From positions 992,001 through 1,056,000 of the forward strand of contig JANTQA010000023.1 of the NCBI GenBank assembly GCA_027625915.1: DNA of 64,000 nucleotides. Direction: 5' to 3'. The DNA is from Anaeramoeba flamelloides (taxonomy: Eukaryota; Metamonada; Anaeramoebidae). The notes under the pieces are model-generated. The model was given only the letters and a program-made list of their open reading frames with translations. It did not search any database and was not told the DNA's origin. The position numbers and the translations under genes were made by a program. This document shows positions 23,101 through 35,100 of the stretch, piece by piece; position 1 is the first letter of the stretch, and every line of letters begins with the position of its first letter.

Positions 23101-26100
23101 ATGTTATCGGATTAAAATTCTCTAAATTTTTTTCTAAAATAATATTTTGTATATTATCTAATAACATTTTCATTACAACTGGATGTTTCGAAATTGAAAT
23201 TAAAATATTTGCTAAATTTATTTTCCCAAGTGATTGAATTTGAGAAGCTCTATAAATATTTGTTTGCTCTGATTCCGCATCTTGTTCAAATAATTCTGTT
23301 TTATATCTTATATATTTTTTATTATTAAAATATACAATTAATTCAATTAATAAAAAAATTGATTCTTGGTCATAAATTGGTTCATTCTGTGAATATCTTT
23401 TTTGAGATTTTTCAATAAATTCGGTTAATTCTTTACGTTTTATTTTTAAATTATTCCTTAAAGTTTTTAATGCAGAAAATGTTTCCATCCCATAATAAAC
23501 TTCCCCTCCTTGCCTTCCAAGTCTATAATTATCATATTGGTTATAACGATTTCTTTCTCTAACTGCCCTTGCCTCATTCATTAAATTTGGTGGTAACGTT
23601 ACAATAACTTCTTCCGGCATTGTTAAATAAACTTCATTTCTAATATCTTGTGGTAAAGTTGCTACAAATGTTCCTGCATCGATTTCATTTTCTCTTGGCT
23701 GTTGTTGGTTTTGATTTTGTCTTTGTTCAGATTCCAATACTTCATTTAAAATATCTTGTGGTAATTCCGATAAAAATAATTCTCTTTCAGTTGTTTGTTG
23801 TGTTTCATTTTCATTTTCATTTTCATTTTCATTTTCATTTTCATTGTCATTTTCATTTTCATTTTCATTTTCATTGTTGTTTTCATTTTCTGTATTTTGG
23901 TTATTACTATTATCATTATCTATTGTTGTAGTTGTAGTGGTTTGGTTATTATTAGTAGTATTTTGTTGTCGTGGTGGATGTTGCCTAAGATGATCTCTAA
24001 TAACTTCCATTCTAATTTCTTCTGGTAATTGGGTTAGTACATCGATATCTAGTCCTTCTAAATCCTGTATTCTAAATTGACCAAATAATAATTCTTCTTC
24101 TTGTTCGTGAGTTTTTTCAGATGTTGATTGTTCTGTTTTTGTTTCAGTTTCTTTTTCTTTCTCAGTTTCTTTTTCATTTTCAGTTTTATTTTCTTCCTTC
24201 TCTTTCTCTTTCTCTTTTTCATTTTCATTTTCTTTTTCTTTTTCATTTTCATTTTCATTTTCTTTCTCTTTCTCTTTCTCTTTTTCTTTTTCTTCCTCTT
24301 CCTCTTTTTCAGTTTTGTTTACTTCATTCTTTTCTTTTTGGGTTTGTTTTTCATTGTCTCTGGTTTGTAAAATATTTTGTTGAGAGTTAAATTGTTCTGT
24401 AAGTATTTCAAGACGGAGTTCTTCAGGCAATTCGTTTAATAATTCAGGATCATATTCACCAAAATTTGTGATTGTATTTGTATTCATATTTATTGAATTT
24501 TGATTATCGATTTGTTGATTATCTTGAACTAAAGAAGAAATCAAATTATCCAAATTAGGTATTTGCTCTTTAATTTGTTCGGATTTTTGTTGTGTTTCTT
24601 TTTCTTTCTCAGTTTCTTTTTCTTTTTCGGTTTTATTTTCTTTCTTTTCTTTCTCTTTCTCCTTTTCATTTTCATTTTCATTTTCTTTTTCGTTTTCTAG
24701 ATTCTTGATTTCATTTTCTTTGATATTTGAAACATTTGGGAAACTTATTTCAATTAAAGAATCTCTAATTGACTCTTGTTCAGAAGTAGCAATTTCAGAA
24801 AGAATTGAGTCTGTGGGGGTATTCTGTTCAAAGACATTATTACCAAATTGATTTTGCTCATAACCAATCAAATTAGAAGGATTAGTAAAAACGTTTCTAG
24901 AAAATAAACCACATAGCCAAATCTGTTCAAACCATGTAGAATCATCACTGGATCTTCTTTGTTGTGTTATAATAGGAGTAAGTGGCCGAGAACTAGAAGG
25001 GGATATGGTTCTTGTTCTCTCTTCCGATTGTCTCGTATTATTCAAATCTCTTGATTCTGCACGAGTTCTCTCCGCAATAATCTCCTCTAATCGCTGAAGA
25101 TCATTATCTATTTGTGTTTGTAAAAGTTGTGTTGAGCCACCCACTGAATCGATTCTTCTTAATTGTCTTCCAGCATTCAAAATTCTTTCGGTTAAAACTC
25201 TTTCACCCTCATAATTGCTTTGAAGTCTACCAAGAAAAAATCTGTTCCTATTTTGGAAATTTAATAGATCAGCACCACTTTCATCTAAATGATGAATATA
25301 ACTCAAAATGTTATCATCTGAATAAGAATGAACCAAACCAGAATTTTCTTTTTGTTGTTGAATGAGAAATCCACCTTTTACCTTTAATATGCTAAAAACT
25401 TTTTTATTTTCAATAATACTATTTTTGCCATCTTGATCATTTTTGGCTTTTGTCTTCTTCTTGTTTTCAAATAAGAAATTCATTGTAAAATTATCAGTAA
25501 AATAATGATGGATTATTGGTAATTCTTCTTGATAATTATACTTTAATACTTCGTTAATTCTTTTTTCTTTATTTAATAAAAGTAAATTTTGTCTTTCTGC
25601 TAATCCCCGAATACTCATTCCAAGATCAGAAGTGAATGGTTCTAATAATTTTTCTAATTCTGAATCAGCATTAATTCTACCTTCAATTATACCAGATAAA
25701 ATTTCTTCCAGTGGTTCACGTAAAGAATTAAGAAAAGTGGCAATTTCAATATCTTTTTCAATTTCATTATCTTTTTCTTTTTTTGTTTCATTTTCTTTTT
25801 CATTTTCATTTTCATTTTCATTTTCATTCTGTTTTTCCTTATTGTTTTCTTTCTCCTTCTCCTTCTCCTTCTTATTATCTTTTTCATTTTCATTTTCATT
25901 TTCATTCTGTTTTTCCTTATTATTTTCTTTCTCCTTCTCCTTCTCCTTCTCTTTTTCATTTTCATTTTCATTTTCATTTTCTTTTTGGTTTTCCTTCTCT
26001 CCCCCCTCTTCATTATCTTCATTTCCTGTTTCATTTTCATCTTTTTTTTTAACATTAAATATTTGTTCATGATATTCTTTAACTTTAATTAACAAATCAA

Positions 26101-29100
26101 AAAAATGAGAATTTTTAACCATTGTTAAATTTTCTAATAATTTTAAAATTTGTTCAATTAAATTAGTATAATTAATAAATTGCTTTTCTTTTTTTTCTTT
26201 TTTAATTTCATGATAAACGATTTTTAGTGAGTTTAATAATTTTAAAAATGTTTTCCGAATATCATTTTTTTGAGAATTTTGGAAAAAGGTTTTAAATAGT
26301 AAAGATTGGAAAAACTTTTCAGTTTGGACTATTGCTAAAGTTATTTTGGCATCTTCAAATAATTTAGAAATTATATTCAAAAATGGAAAAACCTTTTTCA
26401 TTGCAAAGTTGTAATTATATTTTGATAATTCTAAATTAGCATAATGATCTAATTTTTTCCGAAGATAAAAAAGATCTCTTAGTATTAATTTATTTTTTTC
26501 AAAATTTCCTGGTTTTGCATTTAATAATGTAATTAATAATGTTGTCACAATTTTAGAAAAGGTTTTTAAATTTAAGAAATTATCTATTAAAAATGGTATA
26601 AAATGAATTTCACTTTCTTCTAATTCTTCATTATCTATATTTAAATCATCAATATTTATTTTGATATCTAATAATTCATAATGAAATTGAGAATAACTTT
26701 TTATTAAATGATGTAAAAATGAAAAAAAATGAAAAATTGCAATTTCTTTTTGGTGTATTAAAACAAATAGTTTTTGTTGTTGGTGATATATTTTTTCTAT
26801 TTCATTGAAGAATTCTAATTTTTCTTTTTTTAATTCATCTTCTTCTTCCTTTTCTTTTTCTTTTTCTTGCTCTTTTTCTTGTTCTTTTTCTTGTTCTTTT
26901 TCTTGCTCTTTTTCTTTTTCTTGTTCTTTAACTTTCTGGATTTTTTTTTCTTTTTGTTCTTCCTCTTTTTCTTTATTTTCTTCTTTTCGAATTTCTTTTT
27001 CTTTTTCTTCAAGATTGTTTTCTTTTTCCTCTTTTTTATCATTATCAGTTTTTTTTTTTTTTTTTTTTCGTTGAATTTCTTTTTCTTGTTTAATTATTTC
27101 ATTCTTTTTTTTGCATATTCCCTCAATTTTTCTATTTAATTCCATTTTTTGTTTTTTTAAATTAATAAAATTTAATAATTCTTTTTTTAATTGATTTGTT
27201 ATTATTGAAACGATTAAAGACATATTATTGTCTTTAAATTGTTCTTTATTCTTTTCATCTTTTTCATTTTCGAAATCTTGATTTAAAAATTCTAATGTTT
27301 TTTTTTTCATATTAGAATTTAATTTAACAAAAACGGTTAATTGGTTTGTAGAAATTTCAACTGTACAAACATTTTGAATTGCTTTTAAAAAAACTTCTTT
27401 ATCTCTAGCAATTAATCTAGAATACTTTTTGCTAAAGACTACTAAATCCATTTTTTGTTTGGATAAATCCTGACGCTTTTCATCGGAAATTAGCACACTT
27501 TTTAAAGATTTTCTTATTTCTTGTTCCATTGAGTCCTGAAGTGTTTTTGGATTTTCAATAATATTTCTAATTATTGAAGTTATTAAACAAGATTTACCAA
27601 TAAAAGTCTGTTCATCAGATTTGAATAATAATGGGGCAATTTTTGTAATTCCTCCTAATTCAATAAATAATTTACCCATTTCAAAATTGTTTGTTAATTT
27701 AACTATTAATTGTAACATGATTTGTAAACAATTTGAATTATTTTCAATTTTCAATTTCTCATGATCTTCATCCGTATTTGTATTTTCATTGCCATTTGGA
27801 TAAAGATTAGCATTTGAATCAAATATTTTTAAAAGATTTGCTATTAATTCTCTTTTATTGATTTGTAAATAATTTTTATTAATTTTTTCAATTAATAATT
27901 GTTTGTTTTTTGAAATTTTAATTAATTCAAAAAAAGTTAATATTGAATCAAGAGTTAATAAAGAAATGGTAAACCAAGAAGGAATACTATCATCTAAACT
28001 TTTAATATTATTCAAATCATCTATATAATAATTAATTATTGCCATTAATGTTGCAATAATATTATCACTAAGTGCAATTGTTAAAATCATTTCTCTAATT
28101 TTTTGTGTTTTGCTTTTTTTTTCTAATTTTAATTCTGCTTTTCTTTGATTTAAATGCTTTGGGATTTTTTGTGTTTCATCTCTATCCTTTCCAAATAGAT
28201 TAATTAATAATGATAATAATCTAAGTAAAGAAAATATTGTTTTTTCTAATTTTAATATCTCATTTCCCTTTTCATTCTCTTCCACTTCCATAGCTTTATT
28301 TTTATCCGTTAGATAATTATTTGTCTTTATTTCTTCAACCATTTTACCAAACGCACTTTTAATTCGATTATGAATTTCATCAATTATGAAATGTATTTTT
28401 GTTTCTGGTTCCTTTTGTCTTTTAATTAAATTGAAAATTGTTTGACAAATATCTGATTCATTTTTATCATTTCTTTTTTCGTTTAATTCTATTAAATAAA
28501 TAAATTTGTTTTCTTCTGTCTTTGAATAAAAATCCTTCATTTTTTGAATTTTTTCATTCCTTTCTTTCCTTTTCAATTCTTCTTCTTCTTTTTTGAATTC
28601 TTCCTGTTTAATTTGTTCTTCAGTTTTTTCCACTTCAATTTTTTCCACTTCAGCTTTTTTAACTTTAATTTTCATTTCATTATTATTTTGTTCATTACTT
28701 TCTGTACCGTCTCCCATTTCTAAAATAGATAATCTAATGGCTTCTTCAAGTCCACCATCAGTGTTTTGTTCTTGTTCAAATGCTTGTGGGTTATTTAATA
28801 TCCAATCTGTTGCGTCTTCAATATTATCACCACCTACATTTCTTAATGCCAATTCTGCTTGTTCTCTAATAAATCCCATCTCGACCATCAAACCAAGAAT
28901 TTCTTGATTAACAACAACATCTTCTTGCCTTGTTCTAAATAGGTCATACTGAGGATAATTGTTTAATCCAAATTCCTGTTGAGTGCTTTTGCTCTGTTCT
29001 TCGAGATCTTTGCTTAATTGTTCAATTTTTGTTTGATCACTGCCTATTGCTCCAAAATCACAAATAACGATTAAATATTTTAAATTCTCGGGGCTGATTA

Positions 29101-32100
29101 TCTTGATATTTTTTAATAATTCTTTATCGTTCCATAATTTTTCAATGATATTATTAGTTGCTTCAATAAGTAAATCAGTGAAAAAAATTGTTCCGTTAAA
29201 TAGTTTATCTTTATCGCCGTTTATTTTATAGTCCTTTAAAGCAATAGTTGCATGAGATGAAAAAAAATTATTATGGTTTATTAATTTGTAAAAAAAATTT
29301 AAAAATAAATTCAAATTATAACTAATACATCTAGATTTAAGTTCCAGATATTCTTCTTCTTCTTTTTCTTTTAATTTTTCTTTTTCTTTTTTATTTTCAT
29401 TTTCATTTTCTTCCTTCTTGATTTCTTTTTCATTTTCATTTTCCTTTTCCTTTTCCTTTTCTATTTCAATTTCTTTATCAATTTCTTTATTGTTTTCTTT
29501 TTTTTTTGCTTGTTGTATTTTATATCTATTTTCATTTCGAGATTCAATAATCTTATTCATTAAATTAAATAATTTTCCTAACAAATCATCTTGTTGTAAT
29601 TGGATTAATAATAATGTATTTAAAATTTTCTCTTCTGAATCATTGGTTTTATCCAATTGAAGATATAAATAATTCTGAAAATCATGAGTTACTATCGAAA
29701 ATAAAAAATTAAATTCATCTTTCTCACCAAAAATTGAAATTAATTCTAATTCTTTTGATAAAGTATTTGATAAAATTTTGCATAATTCAAATGTTTTTTT
29801 TGAAGGATGTAAACTTTTTTTTTGATCTGTTTCTATTTTTTTATTTGAATAAAATCCTAAATATTGATCTTTTGAAGTTTTATTATCAACAAATGAACTG
29901 AAGATTGCTCGACTTATTACAGTAAAGAGTTTGTCAATCGAAAAAATACTCCTTCGTATTCTATTTACAAATTTTAGACTTTTTTTTTTCCTGTACTCTT
30001 CCTTTTCTTTTTCCATTTCTTTTTCTTTTTCTTTTCCTTTTTTGTTTTCGTTTTCGTTTTCTATTCCTTTATCTTTATCGTTTTTGTTTTCTTTATCGTT
30101 TTCTTTTTCTTCTTCCTTTTCTTTTTCTTTATCCTTTTCCTTTTCCTTTTCTTTTTCCTTTTCTTTTTCTTTTTCTTTATCTTTTTCTATTTCTTTATCT
30201 TTTTCTTTTTCCGTATCTGTTTTAATTTCATTTTCTTTCTCAGCTTTTTTTTTTGGGTGTCTGTTGGATAATTCTTTAATTTTGTGTTTGGTAATAGCTT
30301 CGGCTGCTTTAATTTTTAAATCACTAAATAAATTTATTAAATTAAATGAGTTTTCAGTGCTCCATTCATTTAATAATTCAGTAGTTGGTCCTTCAATTAG
30401 ACTTTTTTTTATAGCCATTCTTATTAATTTAGATATTAAAATGGCAAATTCAGTGATCATTAAAGAGTTTTGAATCTTTGAAAATAATTCATTGGTTTCG
30501 ATATTTTTTATTTTTCCAAGTTCAATAACCATTAAATCAATTAATTGAGAAGATACTTTAGGATTGCCCTTTTTAGTCATTAAATTTAATATATTTTTAA
30601 TACTTTTAAAAATAGTAGAATTAAGATTTTTTAATAAGGAATAATTAGTTAAATTTGAAGTTAAAATTTTCATTAGAATTTTTATTCCACCAAGCTCAAC
30701 AAAATTATTAATAATAAAAGCTTTAAGAAAAAATGTTTCAAAAAATGTCAAAATTAATAAAATTGGTGAATACGATTCAGTAGAGGACCTATAAGCTTTG
30801 TCTGTGTTTTTTTCTTCAAGGGAATCAATAAGGTGTTTTATAATATAATGTTTTTTCTTTCCTTTGTTTTTTTCATCCTTCTTTTGTTTTTGTTTTTCTT
30901 CATTTTTCTTGGCTTCCATTTTTAATCGATTTTCTAAAATATTAAATAAATTTTTCAATATACTTTCACATGTTTTTGGTATGATAGTGACAATGTGCAA
31001 ATAAATTTGCCCAATTGCATGGATATGATGTCCGACATTTAACAAAAAATTTGGTTTTAAAAAATAATTTGAATAATGAACAAGAATTCCACTTTTTAAT
31101 ATTAATTCTTTCCCTTTTGGTATTTCCGCAAACAAATAAATGATATTTATAATATTAATTAATGAAATTGTTGTAATTGGGTTGTTTTTTTTTATAAAAA
31201 TATTTAAATTTTGGAATATTGAAGTGCTTTCTATTAATTGTAAAACAATATGTGGGTAACTCTGTAAAGTGATATTTAAAAAATCAACTATTGAAGAAAA
31301 TAATCTTGGGTATAAACATAAGTCAAGATTTTGAAGTAATTTATCAATGACTTTCATAAAATTTATTTGGACTTCATTATTTTCATTATTTGTTGAGAAA
31401 TTTTGAGATAAATTGCGAAGTACTAAAAAACAATTTCTCCAAAAGATTGTGTTTTGGTAAGAAATAATTTTTTCATTTATATTTTTATTTTCTTCCTCCT
31501 CTTCTTCTTTTTCTATTTCTTTTTCCTTTTCTTGTTCTATTTCTTGTTCTTTTTCTTTTTCCTTTTCTTTTTCTTTTTCTTTTTCCTTTTCTTGTTCTTT
31601 TTCTTTTTCTTTTTCTTTTTCTTTTTCTTTTTCTTTTTCTTTTTCTTTTTCTTTTTTTTCTTTTTCTTTTTCGATTTCATTTTCTTTTCCATTTTTTTCT
31701 TCATTTTTATTTTCGTCTTCTTTTTCTTCATTTTTATCTTCCTTTTTACTTTCTTTCTCTATTTCTTTTTTATTTTCATTTTTATTACTATTATCAACTT
31801 TTTTTATAAAATAATTGACATCATTTGTTAATCTATGAGCTAAATCAGACCAAAAAGTTGTTTGGGAAACATATTGAAAAATATCTGGATGTGTTGTAAC
31901 TGAAATTAATAAAATTTGGATAATTTTTGATAATAATTCATAATTATTAAAATTGTAATTACTTATGAAAGGAATAGTTAATTGAATCCAATTTAATGTG
32001 CTAAATTGAGTTAAAGATCCCTTTCCAATAGTTTTATATAAAATATTTGTAATCAAATTAAATAAAATTTCTAAAAATTCCATTCCATACTTTTCATTAG

Positions 32101-35100
32101 TTGTATTTCTTTCATTTATTTGGGTCAGTGATTGCCGAAAAATTCCTGTTATTGTATTTCTATTGGGTACATTTTGAATATTTGTGAATCCGGATAATTC
32201 AAAAATTTCTTTTTGATAAGTTTGATGTGAATATGCGTTATATAAAATATTACAAGCTAAAGTTCTATATTCCTTTTTATTTTATATTTGAGAAAATTAA
32301 AATTTATCATAAAAAAGAAATAATGTATATAATGTTTATTTTTTGTTTTTTATTTTTTAAAAGTAGAAAATTTTGTTAGAATCATTTTGAAAAATTAATT
32401 TGTAAATAAAAAATTTGCATTTGTTTGGAAGTAAACTGTTCCAAAATTGGGATAAATAAATTTTAGAATTAAGAAAAGTTCTTTCTTAATATTTTATCTG
32501 ATCAGGGAAAAGGCTAAAAAATCATTTAGTGCTTCGAATTATTATTTAAATCAATATCGTTTGTTATTTTAAAAGTTTTATTTATTACAATTTATTTTGC
32601 ATTTTTTATTTCATTTTAAAAAAGGAATATTGAAATTAATTTTTTTTCTTTTTCCTCAAAATTTAATATATATGTTGAGTTTTAATAATATCGTCTGAAT
32701 AAAATAATAAGAATCCGATAATTACGAATATTTGATAAGTCATAAAAACTATATTTTAAAATAATTTAGATCATTTAAAATTTTTTTATTGTTTTTTTCA
32801 AAGTTAAAATTTTGATTGTAATAGTTAATACTTTTGGTAATCTTCAAAAAATCAAAAAGTGTCATTTTTTTTTTATCCAATGAATAATTTTTAAACTTTT
32901 TTTATTTCTTTTAGTTAAATATTTTGAATATATATATATATATAAATATATGTACTAAAAAGTTTAATTTTAATTTAATTTTTTTTTCAAATATCATTTT
33001 TTTCTTCAAAGATCATGACTTCTATCTATTACATTTAATTCAAATCTTCTTAATCTTGCCAAAAAAAAAAAATGATTTTATTATTTTTTTTTTTTGATGA
33101 AAGAAGTGTAAATTAAACTCTAGATGTACTTTTACTTAAATTTCCTCAAAGATAATTTAAGCGTAAAATCATAGATTTCACGATTTTACAAGGGGAAAAA
33201 ACACACCCAAATTTTCGTTATGTTTAAAAAGCAAAAAATTGAATTGAAAAAAGGAAAAAAAGAAAATGTAAAAATTGAAATTTAAAAAGGGTTTATAAGA
33301 AGCAATTGGTAAAAATCAAAACAAACAAAGTCCAATGTGCTATCTTGAATTAAGGACAACCAAAATCACAGCCACAATACTTTTGGTTGATTTAATAATT
33401 TGAGAATTGATCATGAATGTTCATTTGGGGATCGGTTATTTAATTGTTGTAATTTCTTAATTTTTTTTTGATCTGATTTACTCTAAACCTTTGGTCATTT
33501 TTAGGCTTTACTTTTTTGTTTTTATTTTCAAGTTACTCATACTTTCGTGTTCCTGTGTAACAGTATTAACAAGTAATCACTTGATCTTTTTCCTTTGGGA
33601 CTCTTCTTCCCAATATAAAGAAGATTCAGTCAGGTTTTAAATGGAAAAAAATCTAAATTTTCTTTTAATTTCTAAAATTAAAAAAAATCTAACGACATTC
33701 CCAACTAGTAGAATTCAATAACTTATTATAACGTGTACTTATAAATGTCTTTTTTAAGAATCTATAAGGTTTTTTGAATTCCAATTAATTTTATTGTTGA
33801 TTCTTTGATTGAATTTTATTAATTTTTCAAGATAAGGCAGAAATAAATTTCTTAATTTATTTTTGAATTTAAATTCTGTTTTATTTACTGAAATTACCAA
33901 ATTTTCAGTTTTAAATTCTGTTTTATAAATAAGAGCAGGTGTATTTCTGTTTATTTTGCATATTTCAGCAATACGTGAATTAATCCAAGAATCTAAATAA
34001 TTTAAAGTTGTTATTTTATAATTATATATTTCTAATCCATATGTTTAAAAAGTTTTTCTTGAAGTTTTAAGTTGAATTTTGCATGTTGTAAAAAGGTACT
34101 TGGGGGGACGGGGCATTCTTAATCTAATAATAGTTCGGTTGTTTTTCCCAGATATACTTGTTAAACAAAAAGATAAAATTGATTCTAACTGTTCTTTGAA
34201 TAAAAAAAATGATTTTTTTTCTCATATTTTTTTCTTTATAAGTAGTTCCATTTGTAAATTGGAAATATAATATTATGGAGAATTTTAATACTGAACGAAT
34301 TAGTACCTGTTGTGTATATTTTAAAATATATTCACCAAAGGGATCTTTCCAAAAAATAAAAAAAATTATAGTACTTTTTTTTGTACAAAAAGATAACAAG
34401 CTATTAAAATAAAAAATGGAAAATATGAAACAGCCATTTTAAAAAAATCATCCTTTTTTAGATACTTTTATCAAGTCTTCTATTTTTAAAAAGTTTTCAC
34501 TTTTTGGGAATTAAAAGTTTTTGAAAGATTTCTTTTTGAAAAAAAGTGAGGAATCAAGCTTTAAATGTGAGGTGGGTTGGAGCGAGAATCTAAAGAAAGG
34601 CACTCTTTGTAAAAATAAATCTCTCGCATTATTAAAAAAGAAAACTTTAAAAAAGTTTTAATTCTGACAATCTTAAAAAAAAAGTCATACTCACTTTTTT
34701 AAAATAGATGTAAGGATCCAGGATTTCAAAAACAATAAAACCCAGTTCTAATTTTCCCTTTTCTTTGAATTTTATATCAAGGTAAAACCCTTTTGGAATA
34801 AAAAATATTTAATTCTGATAAATTCAAATAAATTTCATAAAATTTTTAGTTCAATTTTCCAGATTTTGTAATCTCAATTAACTTTGTTTTTCAAAAAACT
34901 CAACAAAAAGAATACTTTTGAAGGAAAACCAAATTTTCAAAGTTTTCTAAACATTTAAACCAATAAAATGCTTTCTTCAAAACTTGTGTAAAAAATTTGT
35001 AAAATGGAAAATGAAGTAAAAATTTACAGATATTTATTTGAATTTATCAGAATCAAAATGGGAAAAAAATAACTGTTCAATTTTCACACCTTCTAAAAAT

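Noticed and set aside
24058-27042. Minus-strand Lys/Met and Lys/Arg-only frames inside the ligase
   Set aside because: They are shifted readings of the same hexamer repeats in the other minus frames.
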